A DNA stretch of 64,000 nt from Betaproteobacteria bacterium (GCA_016720925.1 JADKJR010000019.1:62001-126000); one strand, 5' to 3'. Positions 47,611 through 58,115 are shown, numbered from the stretch's first letter. The notes: generated from the sequence alone by a model not told the origin. Made by a program: numbers and translations.

Positions 47611-50600
47611 ATGTATACATCGATTGGCGCAGCGCGTGCACGACACTGGAATGCCGCGATTTGGCGGATGGCGCTGTGGGGAACCACCCTCGCGCTCACC
47701 TTCGCCGGCGTGGTCGCCGATGCCATTACGCTGACGGCGGTGCAGTCGCGAAAGGCGCATGGCGCAAGTACCTATGACCTGACTATCGACAAGTCGCAGA
47801 GCATCGGCGGCGCCATCACGGTGGAGTCGCGCGCGATTGGCGCCGGCCACCAGATTGTGTTCCAGTTCGATGTGCCGGTCACCAGCATTGGAACGCCCAC
47901 CGCGTTAGACGAGGCTGGCGACCCGGTCAGCATCAGCCTGACACCCTTGACCGGAGGTAACGATGTCATGGTGACGCTCGCCATTGTGCCGGACAACAAG
48001 CGCGTCACAGTGATGTTGCCGGGCGTCAACGGCGGGGGCGACGTGTCCGCATCGCTCGGTTTCCTGGTGGGCGACACGAACAACTCGGGGTCCGTGTCCG
48101 CCGCAGACATCCAGCAACTGAAGGCGCGCGCGGGGCAGGGAATCGCTTCCACCAACTTCAGATTCGATCTCAATGCGACCGGCGCGATTACCGCGGCCGA
48201 TGTCAGCGCGGTCAAGGGCCGCCTCAATCGGACGTTACCCGTAGCGACGTCGACGGTGCTGCCGCCCGACCCGGCGAGCGTTGCATCGCCGATTGACCCA
48301 ACGGTGGCTACCAACATCCTCTCCGCGACGGCATTTCTCTATACCGGCGCCAACCCGATCCAGACCGGTGTCGCGCCCGGCACCATCGTAGGTCAGCGCG
48401 CGACGGTACTTCGCGGCAAGGTGCTGACCCGCGCCGGTGCGGCGATTTCCGGCGTAAAGATCAGCATACTCAATCATCCGGAACTGGGGCAGACGCTGTC
48501 CCGCGCCGATGGCATGTTCGACATGGTGGTCAACGGTGGCGGCTTGCTCACGGTCAACTACGCCAAGGCCGGCTTTCTTTCCGCGCAACGGCAAGCGAAC
48601 GCAACATGGCAGGACTACACCACCCTCGCCGACGTGGTGCTGGTGCCGCTGGACGCACAAGTGACAAGCATCGATCTCTCGGGCAGCACCGCCTTGCAAG
48701 TCGCACGCGGCAGCTTGACGACCGATGTTGATGGCTCGCGCCAACCCACGTTACTTTTTCCGCAAGGCACCCAGGCACAGTTGGTGATGCCCAACGGCAG
48801 CACCCAGTCGATCGCCACGCTCAACGTGCGGGCCACCGAATACACGACCGGCCCGAACGGGCCGAAAGCCATGCCCGGCGAGTTGCCGCCGAGCAGTGGG
48901 TACACCTATGCCTTGGAGTTGAGCGCTGACGAGGCAATTGCTGCCGGCGCGACGGAAATACGCTTCAGCTCTCCAGTGCCGTTCTATGTCGAAAACTTCG
49001 TCGGTTTTCCGGTGGGATCGCTGGTGCCGACCGGATTTTACGACCGCGGCAAGGGGCAGTGGGTGGCTTCCAACAACGGGCGCGTCATCAAGGTGCTCGG
49101 CATCACCGGCGGCTTGGCCGAGTTGGACCTGGATGGCACGGGCGCGCCCGCAGGTGCCGCCGCCCTGATCGCACTGGGAATCACCGATGTAGAGCGGCAG
49201 CGTCTGGCCTTGCTCTACACACCCGGCCAGCAACTGTGGCGGGTACTGATTCCCCACTTCAGCCCATGGGACTGCAATTGGCCATTTGGCCCCCCGGATG
49301 GCGCCGGCGCGCCGGGCGGTGGCGGTGGTGGGGGCGGCGGGCCAAAACCTGGTCCGAAACCCGACAAGCCCAAAGACGAACCCTGCAAGAAAGGTGGATC
49401 CATTATCGGTTGTGAACCCCAGACGCTGGGGGAAGTCGTGCCCGTGGCGGGCGCGCCGTTCAGCCTGCATTACCAAAGCAACCGGGTACCTGGACACCAG
49501 GCCGCAAACACCCTGAAGGTTCGGTTGAGCGGCAGCACGCTGCCTGCAAACCTGCAGCGCATCCATCTGGAGATTGCGATTGCGGGACGGACAACCACGA
49601 AGAGTTTTGCGCCGCAGGTGAATCTGGTCGACAGCTTTGCCTGGGACCGGAAAGATGCCTACGGCCGAACGGTGCAGGGTCAGCAAGCAGTCACGGTGCG
49701 CATCGGCTACGAATACATTGCGCAATACTATGCGACGCCGGACACGTTCGACGCGAGCTACAACCGCTTCGGCTCGATGCCGATCGGAACCGCGAGCGGC
49801 GGCGCTGGCGCGGTGGTCTTTTCTCGCCCGAGTGCACGATCGACAGCTCCCCCGATCATTCTGTGGCAGGACTACGAGGCGTCCCTGGGAAACCTCGACG
49901 GTCTCGGCATCACCGGGGGATGGAGCGTCAGTGTCCATCATGCCTATGATGTTGGCGGCCGGACACTCCATCTCGGAAACGGAGACCAGCGGAACGTTCT
50001 GGCGCTGGGCGCGACCATGGCCACGGTGGCAGGCACGGGCAACCTGGGCAGCGCAGGTGATGGCGGGCCGGCGTTGCTGGCCCAGATGACCGAGCCCCGG
50101 GGACTTGCCGTGGGCCCGGATGGCAGTCTTTACATCGCGGACAGCGGCAATCACCGCGTTCGACGCATCGGGCCAGACGGCGTCATTACCACGGTGGCGG
50201 GGATGGGCATTGCCGGCCCCGTGGGTGATGGGGGACCGGCTACCCAGACGCGGCTGAACGCGCCGTACGGGCTGGGCATCGGACCCGATGGCAGCCTGTA
50301 TATCGCCGAAAAGAACACGCATCGAATTCGCCGCGTCGGGCCCGATGGCATCATCACCACCGTGGTTGGTACCGGCGTCGCCGGCTTCGCGGGCGATGGC
50401 GGGCCGGCAACCCTGGCCCAGATCAACGAACCCCGGGGACGAATCGGCGTGGGGCCCGATGGCAGTCTGTATGTTGCCGACTTTGGCAACAACCGCGTTC
50501 GGCGCGTGGCACCCGATGGCATCATCACCACGGTGGCCGGAAAAGGCACGACCGGCTTCGCCGGTGACGGCGGGTTAGCCTCTCAGGCAGAGCTGAACGG

Positions 50601-53600
50601 GCCCTACGCAGTCGCGGTGGGGGCCGATGGAGCCTTGTATATTGCCGAGACCTTGAACCTGAGAGTTCGGCGCGTAGGAGCCAACGGCATCATCTCCACG
50701 ATAACAAACAGCAGGACCCAGGATATTGCCGTGGGTCCCGACGGCAGCTTGTATGTGGTCGACTTCCACGCCATTCGACGCGTAAAACCCGACGGAACCA
50801 TCACCACCGTGGCGGGCGGGGCTTTTGGCTTCGCGGGCGATGGCGGGCTTGCGACCCAGGCCCTGCTGGCCTCTCCCGTTGGAGTCGTCGTGTCGCCCGA
50901 TGGCAATCTGTACATCGCCGACACCGACAATCTGCGTATCCGGCGGCTCGGCTCGCCCATGTCCAGTACTTTCGACAGCGAACTTTTGATCGCCGCCGCT
51001 GACGGCAACGAAGCCTATGTCTTCTCCGGCACCGGCCGCCACCTGCGCACGCTCGAAGCCCTGACCGGTACCGTGCGCCATCAGTTTGCCTACAACAGCG
51101 CCGGTCGCCTCGCGACGGTCACCGACGGCGCAGGCAACGCGACTACCATCGAGCGCGACGGCAGCGGCAACCCGACGGCCATCGTCGCGCCTTTCGGGCA
51201 GCGCACGACGCTCGAGGTGCAGGGCGACGGCTATCTCTCCCGCGTCACGAATCCGGCCGGGGAAGCGATCCAGTTCACCTACAACAGCGGCGCTGCCGAA
51301 GGCCTATTGGCCACGCTGACCGATCCGCGCGGCAACGTGCATCGATATCAGTACGAAGCCATCGGCCGCCTCATCCGTGATGAGAACCCGGCCGGGGGCG
51401 TGACCACGCTGGCGCGCTCAGACATCACCGATGATCACTACACGGTCACCGTGACGACGGCCTTGGGACTGGTGACGACCTACGACGTCGAGGAACTAAC
51501 CAATGGCACCACGCGCCGCGTACGCATCGACCCCACCAGCGCTCGCACCGAATCGTTGCTCGGCATCGACGGCAGTCGCCTGGTGACCTATCCCGATGGC
51601 ACGGTATCGAACACGGTCAAGGGACCCGATCCGCGATTCGGGATGCAGGCGCCCATCATGAAGTCACGCACCGTCACCAAGCCCGGAGGTTACTCCTCGA
51701 CCCGCACGATGACCCGCGCGACGACGCTATCGAATCCGAGCGATCTCTTCAGCATCACCGCGCAGACGGACTCGGTGGCCATCAATGGGCAGGTGTATAC
51801 CAGCACGTATTCAGCCGCGACTCGCAAGGTCACCACGACCACGCCAGCCGGCCGCCAGTCGTTCGTCACGCTGGATGCGCTGGGCCGGATCGTCGCGTCG
51901 CAGAGTGACGCCGCTTCGAGCCTCGTGCCCGTCCAGTTTGCCTATGATGCCCAGGGGCGCCTCACCCAGGCCAGTCAGGGCGCGCAGTCCTGGTCCTACG
52001 CGTATGACGCAAAGGCTCGTCTGGCGTCCCGGACCGACGCAGGCGGTGGCAGCACGTCATTTGCCTACGATGCAGCGGACCGCGCCACGCAGGTGACGCT
52101 GCCCAGCGCCCGGGCTTACGGCTTTGCCTACGACGCCAGCGGCAATCGCACACAGGTCACGGTACCCGGCCTGGGCGCGCATCTGCTCGACTACAACGCG
52201 ATCGACCAGGAGGGCGGCTATACGCCTCCCGGCAACAGCCCGTACGTCACCGCGCACGACTCTGACGGAAGAAGGAGCCTCGTGACACTTCCCGGCGGCC
52301 GGACGGAAAACTTCACGTACGACAGCGGAAACAGACCCATGGGCGTCAGTTATCCAGAAGCCACGGTTGCGCTCACCTACGCGGCGGGTGATCCCACGGC
52401 GCGCATCGGCGGTTTCACCCGGACGCCCGCCGGAGCGGGAACCGCGCAGCAGGTTCAATTCACGTATGGCGGCGATCTTGTCACCAGCGCGACCTGGACC
52501 GGCGCGGCGGCAGGTCAGTTCACCTACACCTATGATGGCAGATTCAAGCTTTCGAGCATGGCTCTCTCCGGCGGCCCGACGACCGCGCTGACCAAGGACA
52601 ATGATGGCCTGCTCACGGCGCTGGGACCATTCACCATCGCGCGCGCGGGACCTGCCGGCGCACCGAGCCAGATCGGCGATGGCACGCTGGTTATCGCGCA
52701 GGCATACGATACGATGGGCCGGGTGGCAAGCCGGACGAACACCGTCGGCGGACAGCAGAAATATGCGGTGCAGTTCACGTACGGCAATACGGGCCGCATC
52801 ATCACCAAGGTCGAAACAGTCGCTGGCGTCGCCCACACCTACGACTACTCATACGATAGCGACGGTCATCTCAGCCAGGTTCAGAACGACGGCGTGATCG
52901 TCGAGCGCTATACCTACGACGCGAATCGCAACCGGATCAGCCGTCAATTTGGCAACGCCGCCGCAGAGACGGCTACTTACGACAGCCAGGACCGCCTGGT
53001 TGAGCACGGGACGACGACCTGGCAGTTCAATGCCGATGGATACCTGACCGGGCGCGGCAGCGATAACTTCCAATACAGCACCACCGGCGAGCTGCTCCAG
53101 GGCAGTCGTCGGCGGTCAGACCGTGACCTATGCCTACGATGGATTGCGCCGGCGGGTGAGCCGCACCGATGCCGGGGGCACGACACAGTACCTCTACGGT
53201 AACCCGGAAAATTCATTGCATGTCACCCACACACGCAATACCTCTGGCGTGCTAACCACCTATTACTACGACGAGGGCCGTCGACTGTTCGCGCTTCAAC
53301 GCGGCGCGATACGCTACTACGTCGCCACCGATCAACTCGGGTCTCCGCGCGTGATCTCCGATGCCGCCGGCACCGTGGCCAAGGCCACCGATTACGACGC
53401 CTTCGGTCAGGTGACCGCCGACAGCAACCCGGCATTCGACGTCGTCGTTGGCTTTGCCGGTGGTTTGGCCGACGGCACGACCGGATTGGTCCGGTTCGGC
53501 TTGCGCGACTATGACCCGGGTGCGGGACGCTGGACTGCACGAGACCCGGCCGTATTCCAGGGCGGCCAGGCAAATCTGTACGCCTACGGCAACAACAATC

Positions 53601-54049
53601 CGGTCAATCTCGTCGATCCTGCCGGCTTCGGTTCCGGCGGGGTCAGCCTGTGCGAGGGGGTGTGCGCCGGATTCAAGCTCGCCTGGACGGATGGCGGAAT
53701 ATCCGCGTGCGTGGAGGCAGGACTGGGCGTGGGAAATTCGATCGATGTCGACCCGATGGGAGATCTCGACAAGGACGGCTTGTCCCTGGAGGCCAAGGCA
53801 TCGCTGAAAGTCGGATTAGGAAAGGTCGAATACGGCGTGGAGATTACCGATGATCCTTGCGGGAAGCCGGTCGTGACACCAAAGGCAGAAGGCTGCGTGG
53901 GCCCTTTCTGCCTCAACACAGACAAGGATGGAAAGTTCTCCAACGATATGAGCGAAGATCTGAAAGTGAAAAACCCGCTTAAGGGCGATGGCGGAATTGG
54001 CAAGGAGGCAAAGGTCGTCGCCAAGTTCTGCCAGCAGGCGAAGTGGTAG
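47611..54049 (+). CDS. Teneurin-like Rhs/YD-repeat protein with N-terminal dockerin-like module (one frameshift)
   Basis: About 2,146 residues; one extra base near 53100-53115 splits it. The start is ATG 47611 with GGGGAGAG upstream, followed by a signal peptide (about 1-36). Domains in order: the shared module (about 45-210: SRKAHGAST, VPDNKR, DTNNSGSVSAADIQ, DLNATGAITAADVS); a TTR/carboxypeptidase-regulatory-like domain (about 260-350: GVKISILNHPELGQTLSRAD); a domain like the teneurin FN-plug (about 605-800: PFSLHYQSNR...GGWSVSVHHAYDV); about six NHL repeats (about 805-1115: PRGLAVGPDGSLYIADSGNH); YD repeats; an Rhs core (DQLGSPRVISDAAG, DPGAGRWTARDP, NNPVNLVDPAG) and a unique about 135-residue tail. 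It probably forms a closed YD shell outside the cell. Confidence 0.88.
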
Positions 54050-54061
54050 CCGCAACTGGCC

Positions 54062-54081
54062 CGCGAACGCATCCGTTCGCG
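54062..54081. terminator. Hairpin after the Rhs-like gene
   Basis: CGCGAACG-CATC-CGTTCGCG is a perfect 8-bp stem 13 nt after the stop. No T-run follows, so this is only a possible terminator. Confidence 0.35.
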
Positions 54082-54160
54082 AGCGAACAGACTGCAAACA
54101 AAAAGGGATGCAGAGTCTGAATCCTGGCCATGATCCGTGGCTTGAAACACTGGAGATCGA

Positions 54161-55036
54161 ATGACGTGGCTGCCGTGGTTTGGTCTGGTTCTGTGTCTGC
54201 TGGCAGTCGCGGCGGTCGGCCTGATGGCGTATGGGTCCAGCCGGTGGGCCGATAGAACGCGGATGCTGATCGGCATGCTCGAGGCAGCCCGGATTGACGG
54301 GAAGTCCCAGTCGCCATCCCCGACGCGCTTCGACTCGCGCGAACTGGCAGGTCTGCCTGCACCCGTGCAACGCTATTTCCGTACCGCGCTCAAAGAGGGG
54401 CAGCCCATCATCGCCGCCGCCACGGTTGAAATCGGCGGCACGTTCAACATGTCCGCAACCGGTGAGCAATGGAAGCCTTTCACGTCGCGTCAACGGATCG
54501 TCACCTGCCGTCCGGGCTTCCTGTGGGACGCCCAAATCTCAATGTTGCCGGGTTTGAAGGTGCGGGTGGTCGACAGCTACATCGCGGGCAAGGGCCTGCT
54601 GCACGCGGCGATCCTGGGTTTGTTCAAAGTCGCCGAGGTCAGTGGTGAAGGAGAGATTGCACGCGGCGAATTCATGCGCTACTTCGCCGAAGCCGCCTGG
54701 TACCCGACCGCGCTGCTGCCCAGCCAAGGCGTGCGATGGGAGGCCGTGGATGACGCTTCCGCGAATGCCACCATCGTGGATGGGCCAATTGCGCTGACGC
54801 TGCTGTTCAGATTCAACGACGCCGGTCTCATCGGCTCGTTCCGCGCGGAGGCAAGGGGCGGCATGATCGACAAGAAAATCGTCATGGCGCCGTGGGAAGG
54901 AAACTGGTCCAATTACCAGACGCGCGATGGAATGACCGTGCCGTTCACCGGCGAAGTGGCATGGATGCGGCCCGACGGTCGGAAGCCGTACTTCGTTGGT
55001 ACCGTCACGTCATTGGTCTATGAATTGTCGCCATGA
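54161..55036 (+). CDS. Membrane-anchored protein, DUF6544-like
   Basis: A 291-residue protein with one N-terminal helix (PWFGLVLCLLAVAAVGLMAYG). The remainder has LPAPVQRYFRTALKEGQPII, GFLWDAQISMLPGLKVRVVDSY, GEFMRYFAEAAWYPTALLP and APWEGNWSNYQ, which recall the DUF6544 family (family name from memory, function unknown). GGAG lies 8 nt upstream of the ATG. It follows the Rhs-like gene by 111 nt in the same direction, but nothing shows it to be an immunity protein. Confidence 0.7.
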   Translation: MTWLPWFGLVLCLLAVAAVGLMAYGSSRWADRTRMLIGMLEAARIDGKSQSPSPTRFDSRELAGLPAPVQRYFRTALKEGQPIIAAATVEIGGTFNMSATGEQWKPFTSRQRIVTCRPGFLWDAQISMLPGLKVRVVDSYIAGKGLLHAAILGLFKVAEVSGEGEIARGEFMRYFAEAAWYPTALLPSQGVRWEAVDDASANATIVDGPIALTLLFRFNDAGLIGSFRAEARGGMIDKKIVMAPWEGNWSNYQTRDGMTVPFTGEVAWMRPDGRKPYFVGTVTSLVYELSP

Positions 55037-55109
55037 GACTGTGCTTGCGGTTGTATATGCGGGACCTGGTGCGCCATTCTCGCTAATTCGCACATGCTGC
55101 GCGCCCCGC

Positions 55110-55280
55110 CTAAGATCGTTTCTTCTTTGACTGCTTCTCTTCAGGCGCTGATTGTTCCTGACCCGGCTTGGTCGCGGGAGGAGGAGCGAACGGCGGTGGA
55201 AAGCCGACAAAAACAAGAATCATGAATACGGGCAGCAGGCAATAGAAAAGCGGTCGTCGCCAATTCAGTTTTATTCTCAT
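55110..55280 (-). CDS. Small membrane protein with proline-rich and lysine-rich tail
   Basis: A 56-residue protein on the leftward strand from the ATG at 55280: MRIKLNWRRPLFYCLLPVFM, then ILVFVGFPPPFAPPP, ending EEKQSKKKRS. One membrane helix (about 10-27) with positive residues before it, then a proline-rich linker and a highly charged tail. It is convergent with the preceding gene. No Shine-Dalgarno is obvious, so it rests on sequence character alone. Confidence 0.5.
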   Translation of the reverse strand: MRIKLNWRRPLFYCLLPVFMILVFVGFPPPFAPPPATKPGQEQSAPEEKQSKKKRS

Positions 55281-55443
55281 CTTAAAGAAGGAAGTGGAGT
55301 GCCTTGCGCGAAATTCAATAGGAGCATCCAGTTTGTGTAATGCGGGCCTGGCCGCCGGGATTCGGCCTCGCGTACTTTCCCTTTGGCGATGAATTGGCGA
55401 TTTCCACTAAACTGCCGATGTCCGTCTCCCTCAAAAAATCGCC

Positions 55444-56097
55444 ATGAAAATCGACTTCGTTTCTGACATTGCCTGCCCGTGGTGCGCCGTCGGCCTGAAC
55501 GCGCTGGAAATTGCGCTAGCGCGCATCGGCAATGACATCCCCGTCACGCTGCATATGCAGCCGTTCGAGCTCAATCCCGACATGACGAGCGAAGGCGTGG
55601 ATGCGGCCGAATATCTCTCCCGCAAATACCGGCTGAGCGCCGCGCAACTGGCCGCCAATCGCGAGACCATCCGCGCACGCGGTGAAGCGGTGGGTTTTTC
55701 GTTCGGCGAACGCAGCCGCGTCTGGAACACGTTTGACGCGCACCGCCTGTTGCACTGGGCCGGCCTGCAGGACAACGCCAAGCAGCGCGCGCTCAAACAC
55801 GCCCTGCTCCGCGCCTACCACGGTGAAGGCCGCAACCCATCATCGACGGACGTACTTCTGGCGCTGGCACAAGAAGTCGGGCTCGACATCGCTGCAGCGC
55901 GCGGCATTCTGGAATCAGACACCTACACGCGCGAAGTGCGCGAGGCCGAGGAATTCTGGCGCAAGAACGGTATTGACGCCGTGCCCGCCGTCATCATTGA
56001 CGACAAACACTTGATCTCGGGCGGCCAGCCGCCCGAGGTATTCGAGCAGGCGTTGCGGCAGATCGCGGCGGAAACCCTGCACGCGGCAAAGTCGTAG
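55444..56097 (+). CDS. DsbA-family oxidoreductase, FrnE-like
   Basis: A 217-residue thioredoxin-fold protein with the active site CPWC (Cys11/Cys14) at the very N-terminus, without a signal peptide, as in cytoplasmic FrnE/2-hydroxychromene-isomerase-like DsbA members. The segments FELNPDMTSEGVDAAEYLSRKY, FDAHRLLHWAGLQ and GIDAVPAVIIDDKHLISGGQPP are typical of FrnE. It likely oxidises or reduces cytoplasmic thiols. The gene stands alone, rightward. Confidence 0.9.
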   Translation: MKIDFVSDIACPWCAVGLNALEIALARIGNDIPVTLHMQPFELNPDMTSEGVDAAEYLSRKYRLSAAQLAANRETIRARGEAVGFSFGERSRVWNTFDAHRLLHWAGLQDNAKQRALKHALLRAYHGEGRNPSSTDVLLALAQEVGLDIAAARGILESDTYTREVREAEEFWRKNGIDAVPAVIIDDKHLISGGQPPEVFEQALRQIAAETLHAAKS

Positions 56098-56210
56098 CCG
56101 GGAACTGATCGATCGGTAGTGCGGTGCGCGCCAACACGGACACGCGGGACGGGCGACGAAACGGTGCGATCAAGTTGCAGCGGCCTTGCCGCTTGTCGAT
56201 ATTCGCGGCA

Positions 56211-56278
56211 CAAACTCAAGCACTGGCGCGGGTTTTCTGGCACTTTCTGCCTGGGAGGCCGGTGGATGCTGGGGTTTG
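56211..56278. repeat. 68-bp palindromic element copy
   Basis: CAAACTCAAGCACTGGCG opens and GGTGGATGCTGGGGTTTG closes this copy between the FrnE-like gene and the next rightward gene. Confidence 0.88.
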
Positions 56279-56350
56279 CGAATTTCGTTGGTAATCTACC
56301 CTGACTTATCAGCTCACAGTGGTACTCACATGAAGCGGGAAAGGAGAAAC

Positions 56351-56770
56351 ATGGCATTCGCGATCAAAGCCGGGATTGACGATCCGCGTTCGAAGACGTT
56401 CGCGCTCACCGCGCAAAAGACAATGTACGGCGGCAAGGAAATCGGCGAAGGCGACACGGTATTCGTGTTCGCGAGCGAGAACGAAGGCGCAGAAGGCGGA
56501 AAGGGGCTCATCGCGCGCGGCGTTGTGACTGGGGCTAGCGCGATACCGAAGAAGCCCGGCATCGCCCGGCAAACACCGCGTGTAAGCGTCACCATCCGAC
56601 GCACTGCGCTAGCGAAGCGGCCGCTGGGGCGGAGCGAACTCAAACGTTTCACCGACTGGCATGACGGCCAACCCGCAACCGAACTCAATTTCAAATTCTA
56701 TCGGCAGGCCACGAACAAGATCGTCGGCATCTCGGATGAAGCGGCGGCGTTTCTCAGCGGTTTCTTTTAG
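56351..56770 (+). CDS. Small conserved protein, possibly EVE/PUA-like
   Basis: A 139-residue soluble protein from MAFAIKAGIDDP; AAGGAG sits 5-9 nt upstream. The pattern GEGDTVFVFASENEGAEGGKGLIARGVV and LNFKFYRQATNKIVGISDEAAAFL recalls EVE/PUA-like nucleic-acid-binding folds, but the match is tentative. It is rightward with no operon partner. Confidence 0.5.
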   Translation: MAFAIKAGIDDPRSKTFALTAQKTMYGGKEIGEGDTVFVFASENEGAEGGKGLIARGVVTGASAIPKKPGIARQTPRVSVTIRRTALAKRPLGRSELKRFTDWHDGQPATELNFKFYRQATNKIVGISDEAAAFLSGFF

Positions 56771-56831
56771 CGCGATCCACGGCAAATGGTACCTGCCCCA
56801 TTTGCGCTTCCGGTTCGCTGAACGTGCAAAC

Positions 56832-57284
56832 CTAGCCCAGAATTTTCACGTCCACCACCAGCGGCACGGTCTCCGTTGTCTTGCACTTGGGATCGCCGTA
56901 GCAGGATGCGGCCTGTATGGTCTCGATGCTGTACACCAGCATCACGCGCTTGCCGATCAGGGGAGACTTCGGACGGCACAACTCAAACTTTCCGAGCTCG
57001 ATCAGTTCACCGCCTGACGCGCCCTTCAACGTCAGGTAGCAGCCGTTGTCTCCCTTGTCGACATCCGTCACGGTACCGAGAGTCTGTTTGAACTCAGTTC
57101 CCACCTTGACGACACCTTCCTTGTAGATCACGGCAGGGGCCGGCGGCGGCGAAGGTGGCGGAGTTTGCGAAAGCGCCGCAATCGGCGTGACCGACGCTGG
57201 CGGTGTAACGGTTTGCGCCGCAGCAGAATGTGCGACCGTAAATGTACATATCGCGCAAGTAATGAGCAGGTGGCGATTCTTCAT
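56832..57284 (-). CDS. Small exported protein of unknown function
   Basis: A 150-residue protein with a signal peptide (MKNRHLLITCAICTFTVAHSAAAQ), a proline-rich linker (TPPPSPPPAPA) and a globular part with three or four cysteines (GCYLTLK, LCRPKSPLIGK, SCYGDPKCK). GGGG sits before the ATG at 57284. No family was recognised. Confidence 0.6.
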   Translation of the reverse strand: MKNRHLLITCAICTFTVAHSAAAQTVTPPASVTPIAALSQTPPPSPPPAPAVIYKEGVVKVGTEFKQTLGTVTDVDKGDNGCYLTLKGASGGELIELGKFELCRPKSPLIGKRVMLVYSIETIQAASCYGDPKCKTTETVPLVVDVKILG

Positions 57285-57542
57285 TTTTGCACCCCACAAA
57301 ACCGAATTTCACAGGGATCTGCACTCCCCCTGAACGCGGCACCCGCGTGGCGCGGCCACCGCCAACCGCACACCCATTTGTGCGGTCATGACCACTTAAG
57401 CACTTTTTTTACCGATGGGATTTGACGTTGCGCAAAGGAATTGCATGCGGGCGGATCGATGCTTGGGAAATGCAGGCTACCTGCACCTTCGCTTTTTGGG
57501 CCACCATGCGATATTGCGTGAACGGACGCTGTTGTTGGGTTG

Positions 57543-57631
57543 CTATCCGAAGAACGCGATCCGAGGCTTTGCCAACATCAGCCAAATGATGATCGGCACC
57601 GCCGCGAACGCGGGAAAGCCGAAGTCAATTT
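57543..57631 (-). pseudogene. Duplicated 3' end of a DUF2269-type gene
   Basis: The leftward reading QIDFGFPAFAAVPIIIWLM then LAKPRIAFFG-stop matches the last about 30 residues of the protein at 58408-58890 (NWFVLGIPAFVSVLAIIWLM then LAKPAFVLFG-stop). The flanking DNA beyond the stop is also similar (57507-57545 versus 58372-58410), so this is a broken partial duplicate about 850 bp from its source. Confidence 0.75.
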
Positions 57632-57666
57632 GGGGGGCAGAACGCCGTCGCTGCGTGCGCCTCCGC

Positions 57667-57702
57667 AAAAAATGAAACCGGCTGCACGGACTGCGCAGCC
57701 GG
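57667..57702 (-). terminator. Rho-independent terminator of the COG4315-type gene
   Basis: On the leftward strand a stem CCGGCTGC / GCAGCCGG (57678-57702) is followed by a T-rich stretch (complement of 57667-57672). It lies about 48 nt after the stop at 57750. Confidence 0.7.
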
Positions 57703-57749
57703 GGTATGACGAATGGCCGAAGCCCGCCGCGCGGGAGCCGGCGGGAGCC

Positions 57750-58115
57750 TTACGGCTTGGCGACTTTCCAGACGTTGTTCACACCGTCGCCGGTCTTGTC
57801 GCCGGGTTTTGCGTCCTTCACCCATGCGTACAGCGGCTTGCCCTTGAGCGCCCACTGCTTGCCGCCGTCGTCGCGGTTGATAATCGTGTAATCGCCCATC
57901 GCCTTGGCATCAGCCGCGGCCATCAACGGGGGCCAATTGGTAGCGCAGGGGCCGTTGCACATGCTCTTGCCTCCTGCATCCTTGTCGAAGGTGTAGAGAG
58001 TCATGCCGGCAGCGTTTGTGACGACGCCGTCCATGGCCTTGGTGGGGGCCTGCGCAAAGGCGGCCAGGGGAGCCGCCAGAAGGGCTGCAAGAGTCAAGCT
58101 GAGTATGGTCTTCAT
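57750..58115 (-). CDS. Secreted protein, COG4315 type (Yx[FWY]xxD motif)
   Basis: A 121-residue exported protein with signal peptide MKTILSLTLAALLAAPLAAFA. The mature part holds VVTNAAGMTLYTFDKD, CNGPCATNWPPL and KGKPLYAWVKDAKPGD, the two-repeat signature of COG4315 'predicted lipoprotein with Yx(FWY)xxD motif'. The function is unknown; periplasmic. AGGAC lies just upstream of the ATG 58115. A terminator follows. Confidence 0.85.
   Translation of the reverse strand: MKTILSLTLAALLAAPLAAFAQAPTKAMDGVVTNAAGMTLYTFDKDAGGKSMCNGPCATNWPPLMAAADAKAMGDYTIINRDDGGKQWALKGKPLYAWVKDAKPGDKTGDGVNNVWKVAKP

Noticed and set aside
48751..50322. 523-codon leftward frame inside the Rhs-like gene
   Set aside because: Antisense of the FN-plug and NHL part; composition is that of a GC-rich shadow.
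54161..55036. Immunity protein for the Rhs-like tail
   Set aside because: It is membrane-anchored and resembles a widespread DUF6544-like family, and its gene is 111 nt away; no sequence sign of an immunity role.
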